From Rhizobium sp. NXC14 (lineage in GTDB: Bacteria; Pseudomonadota; Alphaproteobacteria; Rhizobiales; Rhizobiaceae), in the NCBI RefSeq assembly GCF_002117485.1, contig NZ_CP021032.1, positions 248,001-312,000 of the forward strand: a DNA stretch of 64,000 bases. Reading direction: 5' to 3'. Every line of letters starts with the position of its first letter. Position 1 is the stretch's first letter. The translations under genes were made by a program, and so were the position numbers. The notes beneath the pieces are model-generated. The model saw only the letters and a program-made list of their open reading frames with translations, had not been told where the DNA came from and ran no database searches. This document shows, in pieces, positions 43,921-53,554 of the stretch.

Positions 43921-44235
43921 TTAATAGAATGGTACGCGGCGCAGGCCGCCAGGCCAGCAGTGAAAAAGGGCCGCGACGAAGCAGGCCTCTATGAATTTTC
44001 GCGAGCACGGGGCGGCGCGGCAGCTGCTATTCAATCCGCGACAGCCCGATTGTTGTCGCTTCGCTCGGGGGCGGTCGGCCACCAGCGGCACCTTGCCCGA
44101 TTTGGAAGCGATGGAGCCGTTGTCGAACGCATGGCAGGACGCGCAGGCGGCAGGATGCCGCCTGCGGGGGAACACGTCCCGCGGTCTTGTTCCGGGGGAG
44201 GGAACTCGACCGAAGAGCTTGCCATCAAGATTCAC
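43921..44235 (-). pseudogene. Possible cytochrome c remnant
   Basis: The minus strand contains a 104-codon frame with one CxxCH-like site (HPAACASCHAFDNGS) after LDGKLFGRVPSPGTRPRDVF, but no signal peptide and no recognisable C-terminal ligand region; the sequence after residue 60 loses protein character. It may be a dead paralogue of the adjacent cytochrome gene, or a chance frame. The rest of 43837-44292 (about 455 bases) holds no other credible gene. Confidence 0.3.
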
Positions 44236-44292
44236 CGAGCCTCGCCCGCAGCGGGCGTGGGACTATCCGGCTGATCGCTCGGCGGAAGGCGA

Positions 44293-47200
44293 TCATCGTC
44301 GACCTCCCCCTCGCCGCGATTGCTCGGGCTGGAAGGTGATTGCCGCGTGATCGTTTGAAGCTTCCGGTGCGCTCTCGGTGGTTTCCGGTTCGGCTCGACG
44401 GAAAAGACGCTTGAGCGCCTCGTCCAGGTCATCCACGAAGGTGAAGATGACGGGGATGACGACGAGGCTGAGCAGCGTCGACATCATCACGCCTCCGATT
44501 ACCACGATCGCCATCGGCTGCCGGAAGCTCGAATCGCCGCCGGTCAGACTGAGGGCGACCGGAAGCATGCCGCAAGCCATCGCGATGGTGGTCATGACGA
44601 TCGGCCGGGCGCGCTTATGGCAAGCGTCGACGACGGCATCGAACCTGGACATGCCCTGGCGGCGCGACATGATCGCGTATTCGATGAGGAGGATGGAGTT
44701 CTTCGTCACCACGCCCATCAGCATGAGCAGCCCGATGACGGCGGCCAGCGAGAAGCTGGTCCCGGTCACCACCAGTGGCACGAGCGCGCCGCCGAGCGAG
44801 AGCGGCAAAGCCATCAGCAGCGTGAGCGGCTGCAGGAAATCATGGAAGAGCAGGACGAGGACCGCATAGATGCAGAACACGCCGATCGCCATTGCCAGCG
44901 CGAAGCTCTGGAACAGTTCCGAGCTGCGCTGAAGTTCGCCCTGTTCGACGAGTGTCACGCCCGACGGCAGATGCTGGAGCGCCGGCAGCGCCTGTGCCTC
45001 GCGGTTGACGTCGCCGAGGATACGGCCGTTGAGTTCGACCGACACGGTAACATTGCGCATCCGGTCGATGCGGTCGATTTCGGAGGGGCTGCCGCCGATC
45101 CGGATATCGGCGACCGATCCGAGATCAACATTGCCGTTCGTGCCCGCCACCCGCATGTTCTTGATATCGTCCAGACTGGTGCGCGACTCCGGGCTGAATC
45201 GGACGACGATCGGAACCTGGCGCTGCGGCAGGTTGAGCTTCGGCAGGCTGGCGGAGTATTCGCCGTTCGTCGCTACGCGTGCGGCCTCGGCGATGGCGCT
45301 CGACGTCACCCCCAATGCGGCTGCGCGCGCAAAATCGGGGGTGATCTGGATCTCGGGCGCCTGCCTTGCCGCCGTCGACGTCACCGCTCCGATGCCGTTC
45401 AGCGTGCGGAGCTGTTCTTCGAGCGCGGTGCTCGCGCTGTCGAGGGCGTTGGCATCGTCACTGGCAAGGGTGATTTCGAGCTTCGTGCCGTTGGCGCCGC
45501 CGCCGACGGCAACGCGCACGCCTGATAGAACCGACAACGCCTGCCGGATATCGTTTTCGATTCCCGACTGCTTGCGGTCACGCTCGCCGATGGCCGTCAG
45601 CACGGCGACGATCGTGGCGGAATTGACGCTGCTCGTGGTGCTGGCGTCGGGGCCGCCACCGCCTGAAGATGTGGAGCCGACCGAGGAGAAGACACGGGTG
45701 ACGTCCTGAAGCTTGCCGACGATATCGGCGGCTTTCCTGGTTGCGGCGTCCGTCTGCTCGATGGTGGCGCCCGGCTGCATGGTGAGCGTGATCTGGGTCC
45801 GCGCATCGTCGGAAGCGGGCAGGAAGCCGGATTTCAGCAGGGGAATGGTGGAAAGGGAAAGCGCTACGATGACGGCGGTCACGGCCACCGTGGTCTTGCG
45901 GCGGGTCATGGCAGCCTTCACGATTGCCAGATAGGCGCGCATGATGCGGCCGTCTTTTTCCTCCGTGGGAGGGGCGGCCTTCATGAAATAGGCTGCCATC
46001 ATCGGCGTCAGCAGGCGGGCAACGACGAGCGAGGCGAGTACGGCGACGGCGGCCGTGACCCCGAACTGCCGGAACAGAAGTCCCGGAATGCCACTCATAA
46101 AGGCGGTCGGCAGAAAGACGGCGACCAGCGTGAAGGTGGTTGCGATGACGGCAAGCCCGATCTCGTTGGCGGCTTCGAGGGCGGCATCGATCGGCCGCTT
46201 GCCCATCTGCAGGTGGCGGGCGATGTTCTCGATCTCGACGATGGCGTCGTCGACGAGGATGCCGACCACCAGCGACAGTGCCAGCAGCGTGATGATGTTC
46301 AGGCTGAAGCCACAGAGGTACATGACCAGGAAGGTCGGGATCACGGACAAGGGCAGCGCCACGGCCGACAGGATCGTTGCGCGCCAGTCCCGCAGGAAGA
46401 GCCAGACGACGATGATCGCCAGGATCGCCCCTTCGAACAGCATGTGCATCGAACCGTCATAATTGTCGATGATCGGCCCGATCGTGCTGTAGGCTTCGTC
46501 GATCTGCACATTGGAATGTTTGGCGGCGAACTGTTTGATCGCCTTGTCGACATCGCCGGCGACACCGCTGTCCGAAAAGCCGTTCGAGCGCTTGATCTCG
46601 ACCGCGATCACCGGTTTGCCGTCGAGATAAGCCATCGAGGACCGCTCCGCGAAGCTGTCCGTCACCGATGCGACTTCGTCGAGGCGAACCTGCTGGCCGT
46701 TGGCCAAGGGAATTCTCAGTCCTTTCAGAGCCTCGACCGATGGAAGAGCGCCGAGCGTGCGCAGCGTTTGACGAGTGCCGCCGATTTCGCCGAGGCCGCC
46801 CGATGTATCCGCCTGCACCGCCTTCAGCTGCGACGATACGGTCGCCGCAGTGACCCCGAGCGACGCCATCGTCGCGGGATCGAGATCGACGTGAACCTCG
46901 CGGTCGATCCCGCCGATGCGGTTGACTTGACCGACGCCGGACACCGAGAGCAGCGCCTTGGTGAGATCATTATCGACAAACCAGGAAAGCTCGGTTTCGT
47001 TGAGAGCAGTCGAGCGGACGGCATAGGTGACCAGCGCGGAGCTTTGGACCGTAACCTTGGTGACGCTTGGTGTCTCCATCTGCGCTGGAAGATCGCCCTT
47101 GACGCTGTCGACGGCGTTGCGGACTTCGTTCAGGGCCGCTTCGCTGTTTTTCTCCAGCTTGAAAGAAACCTTGATCGAGACGGTGCCGTCGGTGATGGTC

Positions 47201-47445
47201 GTGGTGATGTGGTCGAGATAGCTGAGCGAAGCCAAACTGTCTTCTATTGTGCGGGCGACCTCGGTTTCGAGCTGTGTTGGCGCCGCACCGTCGAGCATCG
47301 CCGTGACGCTGATCGTCGGAAGGTCCATATCGGGGAAGTTCTGGACCGCCAGGGTCTTGAAGGCCAAGAGTCCCCCGACCGTCAGCATCGCAAACAGCAA
47401 TATTGCCGGGACGGGGTTGCGGATCGACCATGCCGAGAAGTTCAT
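44293..47445 (-). CDS. RND multidrug efflux pump, inner-membrane subunit
   Basis: 1050 residues, HAE1 class. The N terminus MNFSAWSIRNPVPAILLFAM starts the first of twelve membrane helices; the proton-relay aspartates lie in VVGILVDDAIVEIENIARHL; the two large periplasmic loops are at about 35-330 and 560-860. It starts on the base where the adaptor stop ends (TGATG). With the adaptor and the NodT-like outer-membrane factor it forms a complete tripartite exporter. Confidence 0.92.
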   Translation of the reverse strand: MNFSAWSIRNPVPAILLFAMLTVGGLLAFKTLAVQNFPDMDLPTISVTAMLDGAAPTQLETEVARTIEDSLASLSYLDHITTTITDGTVSIKVSFKLEKNSEAALNEVRNAVDSVKGDLPAQMETPSVTKVTVQSSALVTYAVRSTALNETELSWFVDNDLTKALLSVSGVGQVNRIGGIDREVHVDLDPATMASLGVTAATVSSQLKAVQADTSGGLGEIGGTRQTLRTLGALPSVEALKGLRIPLANGQQVRLDEVASVTDSFAERSSMAYLDGKPVIAVEIKRSNGFSDSGVAGDVDKAIKQFAAKHSNVQIDEAYSTIGPIIDNYDGSMHMLFEGAILAIIVVWLFLRDWRATILSAVALPLSVIPTFLVMYLCGFSLNIITLLALSLVVGILVDDAIVEIENIARHLQMGKRPIDAALEAANEIGLAVIATTFTLVAVFLPTAFMSGIPGLLFRQFGVTAAVAVLASLVVARLLTPMMAAYFMKAAPPTEEKDGRIMRAYLAIVKAAMTRRKTTVAVTAVIVALSLSTIPLLKSGFLPASDDARTQITLTMQPGATIEQTDAATRKAADIVGKLQDVTRVFSSVGSTSSGGGGPDASTTSSVNSATIVAVLTAIGERDRKQSGIENDIRQALSVLSGVRVAVGGGANGTKLEITLASDDANALDSASTALEEQLRTLNGIGAVTSTAARQAPEIQITPDFARAAALGVTSSAIAEAARVATNGEYSASLPKLNLPQRQVPIVVRFSPESRTSLDDIKNMRVAGTNGNVDLGSVADIRIGGSPSEIDRIDRMRNVTVSVELNGRILGDVNREAQALPALQHLPSGVTLVEQGELQRSSELFQSFALAMAIGVFCIYAVLVLLFHDFLQPLTLLMALPLSLGGALVPLVVTGTSFSLAAVIGLLMLMGVVTKNSILLIEYAIMSRRQGMSRFDAVVDACHKRARPIVMTTIAMACGMLPVALSLTGGDSSFRQPMAIVVIGGVMMSTLLSLVVIPVIFTFVDDLDEALKRLFRRAEPETTESAPEASNDHAAITFQPEQSRRGGGRR

Positions 47446-48518
47446 CAGTTTTTCTCCGCGATCTTCACGAGGTCATTGTCCGAGAGGAATGCGCCGCCCG
47501 ACGTCACCACCTTCGACGTCCGGTCTATGCCGGAGACGATTTCCACCTCGCCGTCGTTGCGACGGCCGGTTTCCACCCGCACCCTTTGCACCCGTTGATC
47601 CTCGCTCGCGGTGAAGACGTAACTGATCCCGTCCCGGAACACGATTGCCGTCTCGGGCACGGTCAGCGCCGGGGAGGTCTGCAGCTCGATGTTGCCTGTG
47701 ACGTAAAGGCCCGTGCGCGGACGGGCGTCGTCCGGCAGCGTGACATAGACGATTGCCCGGCTGGTATCGGTGCTGACCGACGGCCCGACAAGCCTCACCT
47801 TGCCCTCGATGACGTGACCTTCAGGCCCGTTGACCTGGACGTTCAGGCCTTGCGAAATACGCGGGAGATAACGTGCCGAAACCTCGGCCTGCCATTCGAT
47901 CCGCTGCTGGCGAACCATGCGGAACAGTTCCGTGCCGGCGGAGACGACGGCGCCGAGATCGGCGGAACGCGAGGTGATGAGGCCGTCGTCGACGGCCGTA
48001 ATGGTCGTCTGCGCAAGCTTGATCTTTTCGCTGTCGAGTACGGCCTCTTCGGATGCAAGACTTGCCGTCGCGGTCTGTTCGTTGGCGAGATACTCGACGA
48101 TCTTCTCATCGGAGAGCGCACCCGAAGGCTGGAGCTGCCGCGCCCGGTCGGCATTGGCATTGGCCTTCGAAAGGCTCGCCTTGGCGGTCGCGACGGCCGC
48201 CTCCTGCTTGCGAAGATCGGCGAGCACGCTCTCCTGGGAAAGCCGCACGAGCGTCTGGCCCTTGGTGACGACGGAACCGACATCGGCCAGAACATCGGTT
48301 ATGCGCAGCCCGCTCGTCTCGGAGGCGATGACCGCTTCCTGCCATGGTTTCAGCCACCCGCTCGCGGGAACGGTCTCAGGCCAGTCCCGCTGAGCCGGCG
48401 CCGTCAGAGAGACGGTGAGGGCGGTTGCCGCAGCCTGTTGCGCCATGGCGTTGCGGAGGGGAGCAAACAGCGCCATCGCAACGAAGGCGGAGGCGAATAG
48501 TCTGGAGGTTTTTCTCAA
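47445..48518 (-). CDS. RND efflux periplasmic adaptor (MFP) subunit
   Basis: About 357 residues. An N-terminal signal peptide (cut near AMAQQ) precedes a biotinyl-lipoyl-like segment (GLRITDVLADVGSVVTKGQT), a short helical hairpin (about 100-155) and beta-barrel domains. I chose the TTG at 48518 because AGGAG lies 7 bases upstream; a TTG at 48539 is possible. It bridges the pump and outer-membrane channel. Confidence 0.88.
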   Translation of the reverse strand: MRKTSRLFASAFVAMALFAPLRNAMAQQAAATALTVSLTAPAQRDWPETVPASGWLKPWQEAVIASETSGLRITDVLADVGSVVTKGQTLVRLSQESVLADLRKQEAAVATAKASLSKANANADRARQLQPSGALSDEKIVEYLANEQTATASLASEEAVLDSEKIKLAQTTITAVDDGLITSRSADLGAVVSAGTELFRMVRQQRIEWQAEVSARYLPRISQGLNVQVNGPEGHVIEGKVRLVGPSVSTDTSRAIVYVTLPDDARPRTGLYVTGNIELQTSPALTVPETAIVFRDGISYVFTASEDQRVQRVRVETGRRNDGEVEIVSGIDRTSKVVTSGGAFLSDNDLVKIAEKN

Positions 48519-48650
48519 CGACGCACTCCTTGTGGTCAAGGCATCGGTGCCTTTCCCGATCGGCGCAATCGACTGAAGGATTGCCGCTCATCCACGGCAA
48601 CCGGCTTTCAGCGCGCGACGATGTCATCGCAGGTATGTAACGGGGCGAAC

Positions 48651-48678
48651 GTTAAGTGCGGTCAAGTTAGTGTTAAGT
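48651..48678. promoter_or_regulatory. Triple GTYAAGT direct repeat (probable response-regulator sites)
   Basis: GTTAAGT (48651), GTCAAGT (48661) and GTTAAGT (48672) recur every 10-11 bases, one helical turn, in the divergent region between the RND adaptor and the response regulator genes. That phasing is typical for OmpR-family dimers bound head to tail. A further AGTAAAACTT follows. Confidence 0.6.
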
Positions 48679-48748
48679 TGAGTAAAACTTACCCGCATGA
48701 GTGCGATTGTGCTGTATGGCATGCCCGGATTGATAACGGATAACGCGA

Positions 48749-49435
48749 ATGAACAAGGTTCTCCTGATCGACGACGATGCGGAGCTGACGACACTTCTGC
48801 AGGAATATCTGGTCGAGGAAGGATATGACGTCATAACGGATACGGACGGCCGCGCCGCCATTGCCGCGGCTGCCGGCAATACGGTCGACATCATCGTGCT
48901 CGACATCATGATGCCCCGCATGAACGGCATCGAAGTGCTGCAGCGGATCAGGAAGCTCAGTCAGGTTCCGGTACTGATGCTGACGGCAAGAGGCGATGAC
49001 GTGGACAGGATATCCGGTCTCAATCTCGGCGCCGACGACTATGTGCCGAAGCCGTGCTCGCCGGGCGAACTTGCGGCGAGGCTGCGGGCCATCCTGCGCC
49101 GGGCGGGTCAGCCGGCGGCCGGCGTATCGACTGATACGGTGAGGGCAGGAGAGCTCGTGATCCATTCCGGCAGCAGAAGCGCCGAATGGCGCGGCGAAGC
49201 TTTGGAGCTGACCGGCACGGAGTTCAGCCTGCTCGAAGTTCTCGCCCGCAGCGCCGGCCAGCTGGTGTCGAAGCAGGATATTTCCAAGCGCGCCTTCGGC
49301 AAGCCGCTCACCCCGTTCGATCGCCGGATCGACGTCCATATCAGCAGCGTTCGCCAGAAGCTCGGACTGAGGGAGGACGGACAATCCTGGATCCAGTCCG
49401 TTCGCGGTCAGGGCTATCAACTTCTCGTGGATTGA
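48749..49435 (+). CDS. OmpR/CpxR-family response regulator
   Basis: 228 residues. Receiver domain (1-115) with phosphoacceptor Asp52 in IIVLDIMMP, acidic DDD at 8-10 and Lys in DDYVPKPCSPGEL; winged-helix DNA-binding domain (about 130-226, LTGTEFSLLEVLARSAGQLV; DVHISSVRQKLG). It precedes its kinase by 2 bases. It probably controls the flanking efflux genes through the GTTAAGT repeats. Confidence 0.9.
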   Translation: MNKVLLIDDDAELTTLLQEYLVEEGYDVITDTDGRAAIAAAAGNTVDIIVLDIMMPRMNGIEVLQRIRKLSQVPVLMLTARGDDVDRISGLNLGADDYVPKPCSPGELAARLRAILRRAGQPAAGVSTDTVRAGELVIHSGSRSAEWRGEALELTGTEFSLLEVLARSAGQLVSKQDISKRAFGKPLTPFDRRIDVHISSVRQKLGLREDGQSWIQSVRGQGYQLLVD

Positions 49436-49437
49436 CC

Positions 49438-50697
49438 ATGCCCCGGCTTTTCTGGAAGTTCTTCGCGATCATCTGGCTGACGCTGACCACGACCCTCGGC
49501 GTGATCATCCTGCTCGTAAACCTTCTCCAAGGCGTTCCTTTTGCGCGGGAACTGGAACAGGAGCGACGGTCGATCGCGTTGAACCTAACCGCAAATGTGC
49601 TTGCGAGGGACGGCGAGGAAGCGGCAGCATATTTCGTGCGTTCAAGTGAAGAGACGCTGCCGCACGGTCTGACCATCTCCAAAACCGCAAAACCCGATGC
49701 CTGTTCGGATCCGAAGGCGGCTGATACGCGATCCGTTCTGAAGGAGGGGATCTGCTATCGGATATTCCTGCCAGCCCCTCCCACTTTCACCTTCGAAAAT
49801 TTTGGCCCGTTTATGCCGTGGCTCACGATCCTGATCTCCAGCACGATATCCGCCTGGGCACTGGCACGATACCTCATCCGCCCCGTGGTGCATTTGCGCG
49901 ATGGCTTGAGCGCGCTTGCGCATGGCCGCTTCGACTTCCGCATCGGCGAAAAGATGGCCGGCCGGAAGGACGAGGTGACAGCGCTTGCCCATGACTTCGA
50001 TTCGAGCGCCGCACGGCTTCAGGAACTTCAGGACGCGCAGCAGAGGTTGTTTCACGACGTTTCTCATGAACTGCGTTCGCCTTTGTCCCGGCTGCAGGCC
50101 GCCGTCGGCGTGCTCCGGCAAAGCCCGGCCAAACTCGGCGCCATGCTGGATCGCATGGACCGGGAGGTCGAACGGGTCGACGTGCTGGTGGGCGAGGTCC
50201 TGACCCTTGCCAGGCTGACGGCAGGATCCGGCCTGCCGCTGAAGACGCAGACCGTCGATGTCATCGAGTTGTTGAACGAAATCCTCGGTGATGCGGCCTT
50301 CGAAGCCCAGGCACGGGAGGTCTCGATCACGACGAGCGTCGAGGGGGTCTTCCGAGCCGAGGTCGAAGGCGAGCTAATCTACCGGGCGCTGGAAAACGTC
50401 GTTCGCAACGCGGTCAAATACACGGCCGAGCATTCGTTCATATCCGTGTCCTGCGAGACAGCTGCCGACCGCATCAAGATCTGCGTCACAGATCAGGGGC
50501 CAGGCGTAAAAAGGGACGAACTCGAACGGATCTTCCAGCCGTTCTCACGCGGGAAAGAGGCGGTGCCGAGAGGCGGATACGGCCTCGGCCTCGCCATCAC
50601 CAGGCAGGCTATCGAACGCCATGGCGGGCGTGTGCATGCATCGTTGCCGGAGGCGGGCGGACTGGCGATCACATTGGAGCTTCCCAGAAAGCGCTGA
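49438..50697 (+). CDS. Sensor histidine kinase
   Basis: 419 residues. Two membrane helices (about 9-31 and 127-147) enclose a roughly 95-residue periplasmic sensor region containing two cysteines (about 89 and 106). A HAMP linker (148-200), the H-box LFHDVSHELRSPLSRLQA with His210, the N-box NVVRNAVKYTAEH and G-box GYGLGLAITRQ follow. The architecture is that of CpxA-like envelope-stress kinases. Confidence 0.9.
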   Translation: MPRLFWKFFAIIWLTLTTTLGVIILLVNLLQGVPFARELEQERRSIALNLTANVLARDGEEAAAYFVRSSEETLPHGLTISKTAKPDACSDPKAADTRSVLKEGICYRIFLPAPPTFTFENFGPFMPWLTILISSTISAWALARYLIRPVVHLRDGLSALAHGRFDFRIGEKMAGRKDEVTALAHDFDSSAARLQELQDAQQRLFHDVSHELRSPLSRLQAAVGVLRQSPAKLGAMLDRMDREVERVDVLVGEVLTLARLTAGSGLPLKTQTVDVIELLNEILGDAAFEAQAREVSITTSVEGVFRAEVEGELIYRALENVVRNAVKYTAEHSFISVSCETAADRIKICVTDQGPGVKRDELERIFQPFSRGKEAVPRGGYGLGLAITRQAIERHGGRVHASLPEAGGLAITLELPRKR

Positions 50698-50717
50698 TCC
50701 CTTCTGCCGGGTTTTAC

Positions 50718-50749
50718 CTAACTTTTACAGTTTCTTAACCGCCATTAAC
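50718..50749. promoter_or_regulatory. TTAAC direct repeats upstream of the outer-membrane factor gene
   Basis: CTAAC (50718-50722), TTAAC (50735-50739) and TTAAC (50745-50749) lie 50-80 bases before the NodT-like gene. The last two are exactly 10 bases apart. Read on the minus strand they match the GTTAA core of the repeats at 48651-48678, so the same response regulator may bind both. Confidence 0.5.
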
Positions 50750-50798
50750 GCTGGCGTCGCTAAGCCTGAACCCACGATTCCCGTTCAGAGGCTCCCCC

Positions 50799-52250
50799 GT
50801 GAGTACGTCGCTTCACACAAGATTATCGTCCCTCCGCTACGCCGCATCCGCGTTCACACTGCTGCTCGCAGGCTGCGTCAGCGGCCCGGATCACGTTCCC
50901 CCAGAGATGCCGCTTCCCGCGAAATTCGAAGCGGGGGGTAACAAGAGCAACGGCGATGTCGTGACGGTAGAGTGGTGGAGAGCCTATCGCGACAAGAAGC
51001 TCGACGGGCTGGTCGCTCACGGCCTCAGCGACAATCTCGATGTGCTGCAGGTGCTCGAGAGCATCAACTCGGCTTCCGCCAACGTGACGGTTGCCGGTGC
51101 AGGCGCTCTGCCGAGTCTGAGCGTGGACGCATCGCACACGGTATCAGGCGAAAAGGGGCGGCTGCGCACGACGGTCGGCACCACGAACACGACGGGAGGC
51201 GATGTCAGCCTGTCCTGGCTGCTCGACGTCTTCGGCCAGTATCGCCGCTCGAAGGAGAGCGCGATCGCCTCGCTTGGGGCCGCTTATGCGACGGCCGACA
51301 ATGCGAAGCTCACCTTTCTGAAAGACCTGGTCGAGAGTTATATCGACGCCCGCTACTATCAGGAGCGGATTGCGCTCTCCCAGGCGAGTTTGAAATCCCG
51401 CCAGCAGACTTACGAACTCACGCAGCTGCAGCTGAAAGCCGGTGCGGCCTCCCGCCTCGACGTCGTCCAGGCCGAGGGCCTGGTACAGTCGACAAAGGCC
51501 GACATTCCCGGCCTTGAACAGAGTTTTACCGAATCGGCCCATCACATTGCTACTCTGCTCGGAATGCCGGCGGCTTCGCTGACGGACGAGCTGCGCAAGA
51601 ATACAGGTCAGCCGGTGTTCCGCGGCGACATTCGTGCCGGCATTCCGGCCGATCTCATTCGCAATCGTCCCGATATAAGGAAGGCCGAACGCGAGCTTGC
51701 GGCAGCTGTGGCCGATATCGGTGCAGCGCAAGCCCAGCTGTACCCGTCAATCTCGCTCTCCGGCTCGATTTCGCCGAGCTGGGTCAAAGCATCGGGCGCC
51801 AGCGGCGCCAGCCTCACCAGCTGGTCGTTCGGACCGACGCTCAACCTGCCGATTTTCGACGGCGGCAAGTTGCGGGCCAACGTCGACATCGAGAAATCCG
51901 ATGCCAGAACGCAATATCTGGCGTGGAAGGCGGCGGTGCTGAACGGGGTGGAAGAGGTCGAAAACGCGCTTTCGGCCGTTCGCCACGATACGCAGACGCT
52001 GGGGCCGTTGCGCAGACAGGTGCAGACGGCGCAGGAATCGCTGGCGCTTTCGACCACGAGCTACAAGGACGGCGCCTCGTCGCTGCTCGACGTTCTGGAC
52101 GCGCAGCGGTCGGTCTCAGATGCTCAGGAAAGCCTCGCTGCCACCGTGCAGCAGGTCGCGAAGGATTATGTGGACCTCTATGTCGCCATCGGCGCCGGTT
52201 ACCTCGAGCCGGAACAGGTCACTTCCGAGCAAACCGCAAAGCCGGGCTGA
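50799..52250 (+). CDS. NodT-family RND outer-membrane lipoprotein
   Basis: 483 residues from a GTG start. A lipoprotein signal ends in LLAGC (Cys about 27), giving a lipid-anchored outer-membrane channel. Two repeated helical/beta units follow, with IPADLIRNRPDIRKAERELA and FGPTLNLPIFDGGKL as conserved TolC-like segments. It completes the tripartite pump whose other two subunits are on the opposite strand beyond the two-component genes. Confidence 0.9.
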   Translation: MSTSLHTRLSSLRYAASAFTLLLAGCVSGPDHVPPEMPLPAKFEAGGNKSNGDVVTVEWWRAYRDKKLDGLVAHGLSDNLDVLQVLESINSASANVTVAGAGALPSLSVDASHTVSGEKGRLRTTVGTTNTTGGDVSLSWLLDVFGQYRRSKESAIASLGAAYATADNAKLTFLKDLVESYIDARYYQERIALSQASLKSRQQTYELTQLQLKAGAASRLDVVQAEGLVQSTKADIPGLEQSFTESAHHIATLLGMPAASLTDELRKNTGQPVFRGDIRAGIPADLIRNRPDIRKAERELAAAVADIGAAQAQLYPSISLSGSISPSWVKASGASGASLTSWSFGPTLNLPIFDGGKLRANVDIEKSDARTQYLAWKAAVLNGVEEVENALSAVRHDTQTLGPLRRQVQTAQESLALSTTSYKDGASSLLDVLDAQRSVSDAQESLAATVQQVAKDYVDLYVAIGAGYLEPEQVTSEQTAKPG

Positions 52251-52268
52251 TTCGCTGAGAGGTCGGGC

Positions 52269-53105
52269 CTATCGGCCTGCGCTTTCCAGAATGCGCAGCG
52301 CAAGTTTGAGGTGCGGCAGGTCAAGCATGCGTCCGTCAAGCTGGATGACGCCGGCGTCAGGCCTGGCGGCAAAGGCGGCGGCCACCTTCTCGGCCCAGGC
52401 GATCTCGGAGGTGTCAGGTGTGAAGGCGTGATTGATCGCTTCGACCTGGCTCGGATGAATGGCCATCATAGCGGAAAAGCCGTCGCGCCGGGCGCGGCCG
52501 AGATAGGCCCTGAGACCGCTGAGATCGCGAAAATCCGGATAGACGGTTTCGATTGCCGGAACAGCGGCGGCATGGGCTGCGAATAGGGTCAGCGAGCGGG
52601 CAAGCTCGTAGGGCGGGGTATAACGGCCGTCCGTCCGTCGCGCGGTCGAAGCCCCGATCGCTGCCGGCAGATCCTCGGCGCCCCAGGTCAAGCCGCAAAG
52701 GTTCGCCGAGACGTCGCGGTAACTGCCGATCTCGAAGATCGCCGACGGCGTTTCTGTCGCGATCGGCAGAATGGGAATGGTGGAGGCGAGAGCGCCTGCG
52801 AGCGTCAGCACGGAAGCGGCACCCTCGGCCTTCGGCAGCATGACGGCGAAAGGATGAAGGCCGTTCAGAGAGGCAAGATCGGCTTCGAATTCGGGGGAGG
52901 TCAGCGGATTGACGCGGATCAGCAGAGCGGCCTCGCTGGCATGGCGCAGGGTGAATTCGTGCACGGCCTCCCGGGCTCGCGGCTTGTTTGCCGGCGCAAC
53001 CGAATCTTCCAGGTCGAGAATGACGGCATCGGCACCTGAGGCGAGCGCTTTTTCGAAACGCTCCGGCCGGTCGCCGGGCACGAAGAGCAGCGAGCGCAGC
53101 CTCAT
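52269..53105 (-). CDS. CitE-like CoA ester lyase (HpcH/HpaI family)
   Basis: 278 residues. RSLLFVPGDRPERFEKALAS, GADAVILDLEDSVAPANKPR, the active-site Glu in IATETPSAIFEIG and LTWGAEDLPAAIG define the CitE/malyl-CoA/citramalyl-CoA lyase group. The start overlaps the MaoC gene stop. As the last gene of a leucine-catabolic operon it may cleave a hydroxyacyl-CoA in place of HMG-CoA lyase, or serve an itaconate/mesaconate-like side route; both are inference. Confidence 0.85.
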   Translation of the reverse strand: MRLRSLLFVPGDRPERFEKALASGADAVILDLEDSVAPANKPRAREAVHEFTLRHASEAALLIRVNPLTSPEFEADLASLNGLHPFAVMLPKAEGAASVLTLAGALASTIPILPIATETPSAIFEIGSYRDVSANLCGLTWGAEDLPAAIGASTARRTDGRYTPPYELARSLTLFAAHAAAVPAIETVYPDFRDLSGLRAYLGRARRDGFSAMMAIHPSQVEAINHAFTPDTSEIAWAEKVAAAFAARPDAGVIQLDGRMLDLPHLKLALRILESAGR

Positions 53106-53554
53106 GACGGTTTGACCTTCAGCATTGCCGTGCGAAGGCACTGGCAGACGATCTCGTCACGCTGGTTCAACGTGACATGCCGGAAAGTGACGATGCCAGC
53201 ATCGGGGCGGGAGTTTGAGCGGCGCAGCTCCGTTACCTCGGTTTCCACCCGTAGTGTATCGCCGATGAAAACAGGCTTCGGCATCGTCACCTTGTCATAG
53301 CCGAGATTGGCGACGAGCGTGCCGAGCGTGGTGTCGCCGACCGAAAGGCCGACTGTGAGGGCAAAGGTGAAGGTGCCGTTGACGACAATCCGGCCGAACT
53401 TGGTGGCGGCGGCATAATCGGCATCGAGATGCAGCGGCTGCGGATTGTGGGAAAGCGTCGTGAACAGCAGGTTATCGGTCTCGGTGACCGTGCGGCGGAT
53501 CTCATGGGTGATGCGCTCGCCGACTGTCCATTCGTCGAAATAGCGGCCGGCCAT
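53102..53554 (-). CDS. MaoC-family dehydratase/hydratase
   Basis: 150 residues, single hot-dog fold. The hydratase motif region is FTTLSHNPQPLHLDADYAAA, then KFGRIVVNGTFTFALTVGLS. MaoC enzymes hydrate or dehydrate acyl-CoA thioesters. The ATG overlaps the mccA stop by one base (TGATG). It sits where the unrelated methylglutaconyl-CoA hydratase would be expected in a leucine operon. Confidence 0.85.
   Translation of the reverse strand: MAGRYFDEWTVGERITHEIRRTVTETDNLLFTTLSHNPQPLHLDADYAAATKFGRIVVNGTFTFALTVGLSVGDTTLGTLVANLGYDKVTMPKPVFIGDTLRVETEVTELRRSNSRPDAGIVTFRHVTLNQRDEIVCQCLRTAMLKVKPS

Noticed and set aside
46213..47598. Plus-strand 461-codon frame opposite the RND pump.
   Set aside because: Shadow of the pump gene; low-complexity R/D/H-rich sequence with no motif.
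48499..48539. TTG at 48539 as start of the RND adaptor.
   Set aside because: The TTG at 48518 has an AGGAG site at ideal spacing and gives a normal signal peptide.
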